From contig JAJYAH010000114.1 of the NCBI GenBank assembly GCA_021779635.1, positions 1-12,776 on the forward strand: a DNA stretch of 12,776 nucleotides. The letters run 5' to 3'. The stretch is from Pseudomonadota bacterium. Lineage in GTDB: Bacteria > Pseudomonadota > Alphaproteobacteria > Rhizobiales > Xanthobacteraceae. Positions within the stretch are counted from its first letter, which is position 1, and every line of letters begins with the position of its first letter. Under the pieces are notes generated by a model. That model made no database searches. It saw nothing but the letters and a program-made list of their open reading frames with translations, and was not told where the DNA came from. Made by a program: the position numbers and the translations under genes. Of this stretch, positions 1 to 7,489 are shown piece after piece.

Positions 1-1
1 C

Positions 2-334
2 GCGTATGAAGACGCCGATCGGTTCCTAGCGGAGCAGGATGAGACACGAACGCGCTTTGATCGGGTCGCCAAGTTGGTGGAGGGATTTGAAACTCCGTAT
101 GGGTTGGAGCTGCTATCGACTGTCTATTGGGTCGCAAAAAATGAAAGTGCCCAGACTCTGTCTGAGGTCGAATCCAAAGTCTACGATTGGAATGACCGTA
201 AGCGGCGGTTCACACCCGGGCAGATTGCAGTTGCCTTGAATGTCCTTGGCGAGCGGGGTTGGCTGGAGCGGGACGTTGCGATCCGCCCGAGACTTCCTAC
301 GGCTATAGCTACAGCTCGGGTAGCTTCAGCGTAG
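2..334 (+). CDS. DarG-like antitoxin, C-terminal part (5' end outside window)
   Basis: The frame is open from the first bases of the window, so this is the last 110 codons of a longer gene. The visible segment contains EGFETPYGLELLSTVYWVAK, then WNDRKRRFTPGQI and a closing LGERGWLER. This matches the pattern I know from the C-terminal domain of DarG proteins, which follows the N-terminal macrodomain. DarG removes the ADP-ribose that the DarT toxin places on thymidine in single-stranded DNA, and its C-terminal part also binds DarT. The macrodomain and any darT would lie to the left of the window and cannot be seen. The last dozen residues (LPTAIATARVASA) look low in complexity and may be a replaced or frameshifted tail. 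A generic macrodomain-associated protein without DarT is the alternative. Confidence 0.68.
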   Translation, partial: AYEDADRFLAEQDETRTRFDRVAKLVEGFETPYGLELLSTVYWVAKNESAQTLSEVESKVYDWNDRKRRFTPGQIAVALNVLGERGWLERDVAIRPRLPTAIATARVASA

Positions 335-403
335 TCGACAACCCGGGCCGGAGCGCGACGCCGCGTCAATCTAGGACTTGACGATCAAATGATGCGTTAC
401 AGC

Positions 404-591
404 ATCGTTGGGCTGGTGCATGCCAAGGCGATGCCCGTGTTACTACCGCGGAGGAGCGGGACGTATGGATGCGGGCGCCGTGGAATGAAGCATCACAATT
501 GCAGCGCCCATTGCCGGATTCGGCGCTTGTCGAGATCAAGCGCGGCGCCGCGAAGGAAGATGATGGCGCTGGCACAACAATGACGTCGTAA
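404..591 (+). pseudogene. SRAP (YedK/HMCES-type) C-terminal remnant, frameshifted
   Basis: Two neighbouring frames together spell the C-terminus of an SOS response-associated peptidase. Codons from 404 read [13 protein letters not shown]. After a frame change near 443-447, codons from 445 read [16 protein letters not shown], then LQRPLP, ending at the TAA at 589-591. SRAP proteins crosslink to abasic sites in single-stranded DNA to protect them. The catalytic N-terminal Cys2 and most of the protein are absent, and the bases just upstream (about 375-403) resemble further degraded SRAP coding sequence. The join is consistent with loss of one or four bases. I see this as a dead fragment, perhaps left by an insertion that built the island. 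Family recognition is from memory of the C-terminal signature. Confidence 0.72.
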
Positions 592-597
592 GGGGGG
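591..597 (+). promoter_or_regulatory. Ribosome binding site deciding the GTG start of the OLD nuclease
   Basis: The purine run AGGGGGG ends four bases before GTG 602 and only one base before the in-frame TTG 599. The spacing favours GTG 602 as the start. Confidence 0.6.
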
Positions 598-601
598 CTT
601 G

Positions 602-2578
602 GTGCATATTCGGTCGATCGCAATTTCTGGCTTCCGGTCCTTCGGACCGGAGGTTCGCAAGGTCGTTTTGGCGGCTGGCCTGACCGGCATTGTTGGCCCA
701 AACGCGTCTGGCAAGACCGCGCTACTCCAAGCGCTCACAAAGCTGTTCGGCATCAGCCGGGCCCAGCGGACAATCTACCGCTCGGACTTTTATCTTCCCG
801 CCGACACCCCGCCCGACGACCGTTCGACGCGCGAACTGTTCATCGATGTGGTCATCTCGCTGCCTGAGTTGAAGAACGGAAAGGCGACGGCCGACACCGT
901 GGCCCCGGTGTTCAAACACATGCAGATCAAGGGACCGAAGTCCACGCCGCGATGTCGTCTGCGCCTTGAGGCCAAGTGGGAGGATGACGGCACCGCCGAT
1001 GGCGAGGTGACCCAGGAGCTTTATTGGGTTCATACGCTCGATGCCGACATCGAAGACAAGGACAAACACAAGGTTGCCGCCACCGACCGTGGCTTGATTC
1101 AGGTCTATTACACACCGGCCGCCAGGGATGCGGGAGCACAGATCCGCGCCACCACCGGTGCGCTGGCGGCACGACTTCTGCGCGCCATCGAGTGGTCAAA
1201 GAAAACGCGCGAGGCGGTCGATGCCGCCACCAAGGAGCTATCTGATGCATTCGGCGGCGAGGCCGCCATAGCCGCGATCAGTAGCGCTCTATCCGACCGC
1301 TGGGACGAACTGGACGATAGCAGCGACGCCGATCCGCGGCTGGCGCTGATCGCGCAGCGGTTCGATCAGGTCGTCGCCAAGATCCAGGTCCTGTTCCAAT
1401 TCGGCGCAGGCAATATCGAGCGCGGGATCGATGCGCTCAGCGACGGTCAACAGTCGCTGTTTTATTTCGCGCTGGCCGCCGCGGTCTTTGACCTGGAGCG
1501 GAAGGCGGTCGCGAAATCGATCAAGGGATTCCACGCGGACACGCTCCGCGTGCCGGCGCTCAGCATTTTTGCCATCGAAGAACCAGAGAACCATTTATCC
1601 CCTTACTATTTATCGCGGATCATCAGCCAGGTCAGGTCGCTGATCGACACGAATTCGGCGCAAGCGCTGGTCACCAGTCATTCTCCGGCTGTGCTGAGCC
1701 GGGTCGAACCTGAAGAGGTCCGCTATTGCCGCTGCGATCCGAAGACGCGCGAAACGACCGTGCGGTCCGTGAAGCTGCCGGAAGACGACGAGGAAGCCAG
1801 CAAGTTCGTGCGCGAGGCCGTGCTCGCATTCCCGGAATTGTATTTTGCGCGCTTCGTGTTGCTGGTCGAGGGCGATTCCGAACAGATCGTCATGCCGAAA
1901 CTGGCAGGAGCCAAGGATATCCTGATCGACCAGTCATTTGTCGCCATCGCTCCGCTTGGCGGGCGTCACGTTCAGCATTTCTGGCGCCTGCTCGGACATC
2001 TCGGAATTCCTTACGCCACCCTACTCGACCTTGATCTCGGCCGGACCGGCGGCGCATGGGGCCGCGTCAAGACCACGATCGAGCAACTGATCGCCAATGG
2101 CGCGCCCAAGGATCAGGTTTTGGCCATTAAGGACGGCGTATTGTCCGATGACAGCCTCGCCAAGATGCACACTTGGAAGGTGACAAACCACAAGACACTG
2201 CAAGGCTGGATTAACGACCTGCACAATTACGGCGTGTACTTCTCGCAGCCGCTTGATTTCGACATGGCTCTACTAGCCGCCTATCCGGACGCATACGAGA
2301 AGGTCATCACCGAAGGCGGCGGACCCAAACTCGACGTTGAAACCGCAGCCAAGGCGGTGCTCGGAAATGACGGCAAGGGGCTGGCGGACTATGTCGGCCC
2401 GACGGAAGCGTTCAAGGAGCTGATGCCCGCCTACCGCTACCACTTCATGACGCACAGCAAGCCCGCGACGCATCTGCGTGCCTTCACCCATCTCGATCCG
2501 AAGCAAATCGCGGAAAATATGCCAGAGCCTTATGGGGACCTGCTCGAGCACATTCGCTGCAAGGCATCCTGGGACTGA
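602..2578 (+). CDS. GajA-like OLD-family ATPase/TOPRIM endonuclease
   Basis: This is a 658-aa protein with an N-terminal ABC-type ATPase and a C-terminal TOPRIM nuclease, the arrangement of class 2 OLD nucleases such as GajA of the Gabija system. Counting from GTG 602, Walker A is GPNASGKT at 32-39 and the ABC signature LSDGQQ is at 279-284. Walker B and D-loop are IFAIEEPENHLSP at 322-334, and the H-switch is the His in TSHSP near 360. The TOPRIM glutamate is in LVEGDSE (Glu423), the DxD motif is DLD at 476-478, and a possible late catalytic Lys is in SKPATH near 620. All key residues look intact. In characterised Gabija, GajA is a DNA endonuclease held off by nucleotides and activated when they fall. 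The protein is larger than Bacillus GajA (just under 600 aa). The helicase gene starts five bases after the stop, so the two form one operon. Confidence 0.85.
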   Translation: MHIRSIAISGFRSFGPEVRKVVLAAGLTGIVGPNASGKTALLQALTKLFGISRAQRTIYRSDFYLPADTPPDDRSTRELFIDVVISLPELKNGKATADTVAPVFKHMQIKGPKSTPRCRLRLEAKWEDDGTADGEVTQELYWVHTLDADIEDKDKHKVAATDRGLIQVYYTPAARDAGAQIRATTGALAARLLRAIEWSKKTREAVDAATKELSDAFGGEAAIAAISSALSDRWDELDDSSDADPRLALIAQRFDQVVAKIQVLFQFGAGNIERGIDALSDGQQSLFYFALAAAVFDLERKAVAKSIKGFHADTLRVPALSIFAIEEPENHLSPYYLSRIISQVRSLIDTNSAQALVTSHSPAVLSRVEPEEVRYCRCDPKTRETTVRSVKLPEDDEEASKFVREAVLAFPELYFARFVLLVEGDSEQIVMPKLAGAKDILIDQSFVAIAPLGGRHVQHFWRLLGHLGIPYATLLDLDLGRTGGAWGRVKTTIEQLIANGAPKDQVLAIKDGVLSDDSLAKMHTWKVTNHKTLQGWINDLHNYGVYFSQPLDFDMALLAAYPDAYEKVITEGGGPKLDVETAAKAVLGNDGKGLADYVGPTEAFKELMPAYRYHFMTHSKPATHLRAFTHLDPKQIAENMPEPYGDLLEHIRCKASWD

Positions 2579-2583
2579 TTGTC

Positions 2584-4473
2584 ATGTTGCTGACCGCTCG
2601 AAGAATACAGCCTGCCGATTGGACACCCATCGACGTCGAGGAACTCGAGGCGAATGCCCTCGACGTTGTCCGTTCGACGAATAATCGCTCGGTCATTGCC
2701 GGGCCGGGCTCCGGCAAAACAGAGCTGCTGGCTCAGCGTGCCGCATACCTTCTGCAATGCGGCATCGCTGAACCTCCGCGGCGTATTCTCGCCATCAGCT
2801 ACAAGCGCGACGCCGCCCGGAACATCGCGGCCCGCGTTCGTCAACGCTGCCACCCTAATCAAGCTCACCGTTTTGACTCGCAGACCTTCGACGCTTTCGC
2901 AAAGAGCCTGGTCGACCGGTTCGGCCAGGCGCTTCCGGCGCGGTGGCGTCCGACCTCCGATTATCGGATTGCACAGGCGCGCGACCCGATCATCCGGGAT
3001 TTTCTGCAAGGCCTCGCGCCGCCCGCCGAGATCGGAAAGAAGGCCGACATCATGGCCATCGCCGTCAAGACCTTCGAAAAACGGGTGGTGCGCGCCGCTT
3101 TGCCCGAGCAGGGCTTCGATTCCAAGACCCCGGCGGAATGGGCGGTTGAACAATTCTGGGAGTCCTGGCTGCACGAGCAGGCGCGCAGCAGTCTGACATT
3201 TGCGATGATCGGGAGGCTCGCCGAGCTGCTTGTCCGCACCAATCCGGTCGTCCGCAAGTCGTTGCGGCTGACCTACCCGTTCCTGTTTATGGATGAGTTC
3301 CAGGACACGACCCGCGTGCAATATGATCTGGTCAAGACCATTTTCCGCGGGTCGCAGACCGTGGTGACAGCGGTCGGCGACAAGAAACAGCAGATCATGC
3401 GCTGGGCGATGGCGATGGAGGATCCGTTCGGCGCCTACGAGGCCGATTTTGGCGCCGTGCGCACGCCGCTGGTCAATAACTACCGATCCTCACCGGCGCT
3501 CGTAAAAATCCAGGGCGTCCTTGCCAAGGCGCTGGACGACAAAGCTGTTCCGCCGAAATCAAAATCCACCGGCTCCATCAGCGGCGACAGTTGCGCGGTG
3601 TGGGACTTCACGACGCCGGCTGCGGAAGCGCAAGCACTCGCGGCGTTCGTGGCCAGCGAGATGGCGACCTACAAGCTCAAGCCCCGTGATTTCGCCCTGC
3701 TGGTGCGGATGCGGGCCGCGGAGTTCATAAAAGTGCTTGGACCCGCATTCGCGGCGAAGGGATTGACCCTGCGAAACGAGGCCGCGATGGTCGGCGAGGT
3801 CGAGCTGCAGGTGTTGCTCGCTGAGGATTTCTCACAAATATTGATGGTGTTCCTTCGCTTGGCGACGATGGAGCAAGCGGGTCCACGCTGGACCGCATGT
3901 ATCGACGAGCTTTGCTTCCTGTGGGGTTTGACGGAGGAGAACGCCGCCGAACAGGCCAGGGCCGCGCGCGAGCTGGACCTGTTCGCGGAACAGTTTCGCG
4001 CGGCATATCCCTCGCCCGCAGCCGACAAAACCAGTGTGGTGGTGAAGTCAGTGATTGATTTCGTCGGCCGTCAGAACATCGCCTCCGCCTCGCCGGCTTA
4101 CCATTACGGCGATTGGCTGGACAAGTTGATCGACGCGGCGACGCTGCACTTGCAGGCATCCTGCTCCGGCGCGAAGGACTGGACCGAGGCAGTGGACCGT
4201 TATGAAGGTCTCGATTCCGTGCCGCTCATGACGGTGCACAAGAGCAAGGGTCTTGAATACCACACCATGATTTTCGTGGGGCTTGAGGATACGGCTCTCT
4301 TCAATTTTCAAAATCAGACGGACGAGGAGACAGCAGGTTTCTTCGTCGCTTTCAGTCGGGCGCGCCAGCGCGCCTTGTTTACCTATTGTCCTGCGCGCGG
4401 CGATCGCAACACGATCGCGCCGCTTTATCAGCTTCTGGACTCGGCCGGCGTGAAAACCTTTGAGAAGGGCTAG
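2584..4473 (+). CDS. GajB-like UvrD/Rep-family helicase
   Basis: This is a 629-aa superfamily 1A helicase. Motif I is GPGSGKT at 40-46 and motif Ia is around ILAISYKRDAA (about 68-78). Motif II is DEFQD at 237-241, motif III is GDKKQQI with the following RW at 265-274, and motif IV is NNYRSSP. Motif V is TVHKSKGLE at 550-558, and motif VI is VAFSRAR at 588-594. All motifs are present, so the helicase is expected to be active. It follows the OLD nuclease by five bases with no clear ribosome site of its own, which suggests translational coupling. In Gabija, GajB assembles on the GajA tetramer and helps deplete nucleotides or sense DNA ends. It is longer than the Bacillus GajB (about 500 aa), so this pair is a large variant. 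A DNA-repair UvrD is less likely because of the nuclease partner. Confidence 0.83.
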   Translation: MLLTARRIQPADWTPIDVEELEANALDVVRSTNNRSVIAGPGSGKTELLAQRAAYLLQCGIAEPPRRILAISYKRDAARNIAARVRQRCHPNQAHRFDSQTFDAFAKSLVDRFGQALPARWRPTSDYRIAQARDPIIRDFLQGLAPPAEIGKKADIMAIAVKTFEKRVVRAALPEQGFDSKTPAEWAVEQFWESWLHEQARSSLTFAMIGRLAELLVRTNPVVRKSLRLTYPFLFMDEFQDTTRVQYDLVKTIFRGSQTVVTAVGDKKQQIMRWAMAMEDPFGAYEADFGAVRTPLVNNYRSSPALVKIQGVLAKALDDKAVPPKSKSTGSISGDSCAVWDFTTPAAEAQALAAFVASEMATYKLKPRDFALLVRMRAAEFIKVLGPAFAAKGLTLRNEAAMVGEVELQVLLAEDFSQILMVFLRLATMEQAGPRWTACIDELCFLWGLTEENAAEQARAARELDLFAEQFRAAYPSPAADKTSVVVKSVIDFVGRQNIASASPAYHYGDWLDKLIDAATLHLQASCSGAKDWTEAVDRYEGLDSVPLMTVHKSKGLEYHTMIFVGLEDTALFNFQNQTDEETAGFFVAFSRARQRALFTYCPARGDRNTIAPLYQLLDSAGVKTFEKG

Positions 4474-4555
4474 AGTGCCGGACGGTGGCAACCCGTATCT
4501 GGCTTAAAATGCGGGCAGATTGTGAGTCGGGGCGCCAAGCACGATCCAGCCTAGA

Positions 4556-4744
4556 CTAGGGTCGGATCTCCTGCAAGGACTGATTTGCCGCATCGTAGAC
4601 CCGGATCTGGAGCATCGGAAAGCGGAGCTTCAGCTCGGTCGCACCGCGCTCGGCTCCCTCTTTGGTACTGAATTCGGTCTTGATACGGCCGTCGATTTCC
4701 AGAGCGTATCCAGTCTCTGGTCTGTCTTTGGAATGAAGTGCCAT
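4556..4744 (-). CDS. Small conserved-looking hypothetical protein, 62 aa
   Basis: This is a short minus-strand frame that converges on the helicase gene. Reading leftward, AGGGG lies two bases before the ATG at 4744, closer than usual but usable. The product is soluble, charged and well balanced (for example ALEIDGRIKTEFSTKEGAERG, then a LRFPMLQIRVYDA strand-like end). I recall small rhizobial proteins with a similar pattern of a beta hairpin, a KEGAE helix and a final VYDA strand, but I cannot name a family. There are no transmembrane segments and no toxin-antitoxin partner beside it. Function unknown. Confidence 0.5.
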   Translation of the reverse strand: MALHSKDRPETGYALEIDGRIKTEFSTKEGAERGATELKLRFPMLQIRVYDAANQSLQEIRP

Positions 4745-5276
4745 GTCCCCTGATCCGGCAATTTGCCACCGAGGATGCCTTGGCTACGGCGAGTCTAGCC
4801 AGTCAGGCAAGATCGATGAGCGATGGACGATGCAACGTCACGCGCCCTGACGATTTGGGCGCGACAGGCGCCAATAGGGTATGGCGCAGGCGTTAATGGC
4901 GTCTTGTGATGCGCCGGGACGCGCAATGATTTCATCGGCTCCGGCGGGCAAGATGATGATGATCGGGCGGTATCGCCAGCGGCTCTTGAAAGACGATGCT
5001 ACCCGACGCCTCGCCCGGAAGGTCAAAATCTGGCCGAGGTCATCGTCGGCCATATCATCGACCAGCATGCAGACCAGATTCCTTCGGCCGCGCATCGGAT
5101 CGGATCCACTTCAGGACAGGACATCGAGGTCAACCTCAAGGTCGCTCATACCCGAAATCTGCAGCCGGCTTCCGGACAACCCTTAGGCTCTCCGGCGGAC
5201 CGTTTTTGGGCATGGAAAGTTGGGGAAAACGATATCGGGCGCCCGGATACCCTTGACGCGCCCCGATTCAATCACC
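4745..5276. other. Intergenic stretch without a convincing gene
   Basis: This stretch of about 530 bases separates the Gabija-like pair from the STAS/GHKL cassette. Open frames occur on both strands (for example 4838-5095 minus and 4881-5186 plus). Their products are rich in Arg and Ser, show no domain I know, and have no well-placed ribosome site, so I do not call them. The stretch may be degraded sequence from an earlier insertion. A TTGACG box at 5253-5258 near its right end could be a -35 element for the next operon, but the matching -10 (CATCCT at 5276-5281) is poor. Confidence 0.4.
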
Positions 5277-5301
5277 ATCCTCACTTGTGTAAAGTGAGGA
5301 T
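5277..5301 (+). promoter_or_regulatory. Perfect 10-bp inverted repeat covering the ribosome site of the STAS gene
   Basis: ATCCTCACTT at 5277-5286 is the exact reverse complement of AAGTGAGGAT at 5292-5301, with a GTGTA spacer. The right arm contains GTGAGGA, the likely ribosome binding site for the TTG start at 5308. It could be an operator for a DNA-binding protein, since the cassette's first gene has a winged-helix end. It could also be an RNA hairpin that hides the ribosome site. It lies at the spacing expected for a -10 region after the TTGACG at 5253-5258. Confidence 0.6.
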
Positions 5302-5307
5302 CATGAA

Positions 5308-5871
5308 TTGCGGCACAGACTATTCGATCTAACGGGCGGCCAAAGCGTCCTCTCGGGAGCCAATCCGGGACGCAAGCTGTTGAGTGCCCTGATCGCGGCG
5401 ACGCCTTCGTCCGAGGCGCCGACGCCGGCGTTCCTCGACTTCACTCAGATCGAAGTCGCCACCGCCTCGTTCCTGCGCGAAGCCGTCATCGGTTTCCGCG
5501 ACTATGCCCGGCAATCATTGCGCAATGTCTACCCCGTCGTCGCCAATCTCGAGCCGGCCGTCGCCGAAGAGCTCGACTTCTTCGTGCGCGCCCGCGGCGA
5601 CGTGCTCTGGAGCTGCGAGCTTGATGCGGGCGACGCCGTCGTCAGCGCCCGGCTGATCGGGGAGCTCGATCCTGCCCAGCGCTCGACCTTTGAGATGGCC
5701 CGCGAACTCGGCACCATAACGGCTCCCGAACTTGCCGGTCGCTTCACCGACCAACGGATCGGGCCCACCGCCTGGAACAACCGGCTGTCCGCGCTCGCGT
5801 CCAAGGGCCTGCTTGTCGAACGCAAGCAGGGCAAATCCAAGTCATTCAGCCCCCTCCTGGAGATTGCCTGA
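5308..5871 (+). CDS. STAS-like (DUF4325-type) protein with C-terminal winged helix
   Basis: This is a 187-aa protein that begins at TTG 5308, eight bases after GAGG. An ATG at 5303 is in another frame and stops after nine codons. Residues about 42-62 (FLDFTQIEVATASFLREAVI) match the strand-then-helix signature of STAS-like DUF4325 domains, which pair with GHKL ATPases. Residues about 125-180 look like a winged helix: TITAPELAGRF as first helices, TAWNNRLSALASKGLL as recognition helix, then a basic wing RKQGKSKSF. A GHKL ATPase sits at 7340-8176 on the other strand, which supports a partner-switch pair. The protein may both bind the ATPase and bind DNA, perhaps the palindromes at 5277-5301 or 8201-8234. 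The stop overlaps the next start (TGATG). Domain calls are from memory of the families. The link to the ATPase is inferred from the neighbourhood. Confidence 0.72.
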   Translation: MRHRLFDLTGGQSVLSGANPGRKLLSALIAATPSSEAPTPAFLDFTQIEVATASFLREAVIGFRDYARQSLRNVYPVVANLEPAVAEELDFFVRARGDVLWSCELDAGDAVVSARLIGELDPAQRSTFEMARELGTITAPELAGRFTDQRIGPTAWNNRLSALASKGLLVERKQGKSKSFSPLLEIA

Positions 5872-6221
5872 TGGGCCTCGATTACATCCGCGCGCAGACC
5901 GGCAAGCCCTGGCGCAAGCGCTGGGACGGCGGTCTCGACCGCCTGAAATTGCCGACATTGTTCGAACTCACCATGTCCGAGACCGCGCGCACCGTGACGG
6001 CGCAGCTCGATGCCAGGTGCCCTCTCAAGGCGGGCGACACGTTGATCGTCCAGACCGCGCCCGACGGCCTTACCTTAAGCGACGGCCTGCGCGCGGTCGG
6101 ACATGTCGCCAATCCATCGTCCGAGATGATCGCCGCCATAGCAGATGGCGGCGGTTATGCCGAAGGCGTCATCCAGCGCGTCGGCCTGTTCGGCGACACC
6201 GCGGAGATCAGCGTGAAATGA
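5871..6221 (+). CDS. Small protein of unknown function, 116 aa, second gene of the cassette
   Basis: The ATG shares its A with the stop of the STAS gene, and its own TGA overlaps the next ATG (ATGA), so it is translationally coupled on both sides. The first 25 residues are basic and aromatic (GKPWRKRWDGGLDRLK). The rest looks like a small beta-barrel: TARTVTAQLDARCPLKAGDTLIVQ, SDGLRAVGHVA and a final GLFGDTAEISVK. I do not recognise a family and see no catalytic motif, signal peptide or membrane segment. Its place between the STAS protein and the Cys-rich protein suggests an adaptor or nucleic-acid or ligand-binding role, but that is only inference. Confidence 0.7.
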   Translation: MGLDYIRAQTGKPWRKRWDGGLDRLKLPTLFELTMSETARTVTAQLDARCPLKAGDTLIVQTAPDGLTLSDGLRAVGHVANPSSEMIAAIADGGGYAEGVIQRVGLFGDTAEISVK

Positions 6222-7489
6222 ACGACAGGCCGCCCCACGAACCGTCACGCCGCTTCCGTCAGCCGCAGCGGCTTTGGGACGATGCGACGCGGCACGTGCG
6301 ATCATTGGGGTGTCCGACCTGCCTCGAGCGCGACCGGTGTGGCGGCGTTCACACCGATGCCGGCATCCTCGACTGCCGCGACCTCTGTTCGTGTAAGGAC
6401 AAGAGCAAGTGCGACATGGTCTGCCGATTCAACCCGAGCCTTTTCGTCGCCCGCATGCGCGAAGTGCGTGGCCTGGGCTTCGAGAATGCGCCGCGCGTTT
6501 CGGCGAATGGCGTTCCGGACCTACCGATGATCGTGCCCCTCGTCGACCACGGGTACCGGCGCGTGGTGAGGCTTGACGAGCCGGTGGTCGCGCTGTCGCT
6601 GTACGAGCTTGTCAATCTTGCAACCGGCAAGCCGCATGTCACCTCCCGTGCCGAGCTTGCCGATCGCTTCCGCATCGCCGAGGGCGCGACGATCGTCGTG
6701 TCCGGCGTCAACAAGGACAACCCGATCGAACGCTGGTGGGAGCTGAAGGAGCGCGGCACAATTCTCGCCGCGCTGAAGGTGCTCGGCGTCGCGCTGATCA
6801 GCACCCCGAACTACAGCGTCCTGACGGATGTGCCACGCACCGACAATTTGCACGGCATGAAGCGGATCCTGCTGGCCTGGACGGAGATGGCCGGTGCCGG
6901 CCTGCCGGCCGCGCTCCACATCAACGCCCGCACGCAGCATGATTACGTGCGCTGGGGCGACCTCATCGCCGAACGTCCCGAGATCGAGATGCTCGCCTTC
7001 GAATTTGCGACGGGTTGCGGCCGGGGCGAGCGGTTCGAGTGGCATGTCGCCCAGCTCTGTGCGCTTGCTGACCGCGTCGGTCGTCCGCTCGCGCTGGTCA
7101 TTCGTGGCGGCGGGCGCAGGCTCGCTATGCTGCGGCGCCATTTCGACAAGGTTTCTCTGATCGAGACCGAGGCGTTTTCGCGCACCATGCGGCGGCGGCG
7201 CGCCTACTTGACCGAGGCCGGGCGCCTCAAATGGGCGAAATTCCCGACCCTGAACGGCGCCCCGATCGACGACCTGCTCGCGCACAATATCGCGCTCGTC
7301 CGCGCTTCCTATGAGGCGCTGGAAAAGCCCGCGGTGCAACTACGTCCGCCGTCGCGCCGAATCCGGCGCGCCGCGAACGGAGATGGACAGACCGTCCAGC
7401 CAAGCCTTTTGCGCCAACTCCACCTGCCCGGTGAGGCTGGGGGCATCGCCCCAGAGCCGCAAGGCATGATCGCCACTGCGAAATCTTAG
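6218..7489 (+). CDS. Cys-rich protein, possibly DUF4417-like, with a metal-binding N-terminus
   Basis: This is a 423-aa protein. The open frame extends far upstream, but ATG 6218 is chosen because it makes a 4-base ATGA overlap with the 116-aa gene. Eight cysteines fall at residues 32, 35, 41, 53, 57, 59, 65 and 69, a spacing that fits two metal sites (iron-sulfur or zinc). The body (about 95-330) alternates strands and helices in a barrel-like way: GATIVVSGVNKDNP, GVALISTPNYSVLTDVPR, AALHINARTQHDYVRWGDLI and PLALVIRGG. The TPNYS..DVP piece recalls DUF4417-type proteins, but weakly. Two further Cys lie at about 267 and 281. The last 49 residues overlap the convergent ATPase gene and look low in complexity. 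It may be the effector or sensor of the cassette. The enzyme activity is unknown. Confidence 0.7.
   Translation: MNDRPPHEPSRRFRQPQRLWDDATRHVRSLGCPTCLERDRCGGVHTDAGILDCRDLCSCKDKSKCDMVCRFNPSLFVARMREVRGLGFENAPRVSANGVPDLPMIVPLVDHGYRRVVRLDEPVVALSLYELVNLATGKPHVTSRAELADRFRIAEGATIVVSGVNKDNPIERWWELKERGTILAALKVLGVALISTPNYSVLTDVPRTDNLHGMKRILLAWTEMAGAGLPAALHINARTQHDYVRWGDLIAERPEIEMLAFEFATGCGRGERFEWHVAQLCALADRVGRPLALVIRGGGRRLAMLRRHFDKVSLIETEAFSRTMRRRRAYLTEAGRLKWAKFPTLNGAPIDDLLAHNIALVRASYEALEKPAVQLRPPSRRIRRAANGDGQTVQPSLLRQLHLPGEAGGIAPEPQGMIATAKS

Noticed and set aside
2530..3321. A 263-codon minus-strand open frame inside the helicase gene
   Set aside because: It lies antisense to a gene with all SF1 helicase motifs, and its product has no recognisable features.
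4838..5095. An 85-codon minus-strand open frame (also 4881-5186 on the plus strand)
   Set aside because: There is no known domain, the composition is Arg-rich and there is no well-placed ribosome site. Possibly degraded sequence.
5732..6217. Upstream extension of the Cys-rich protein frame
   Set aside because: It would overlap the two upstream genes almost fully, has a low-complexity Arg-rich product, and the ATGA overlap at 6218 gives a natural start.
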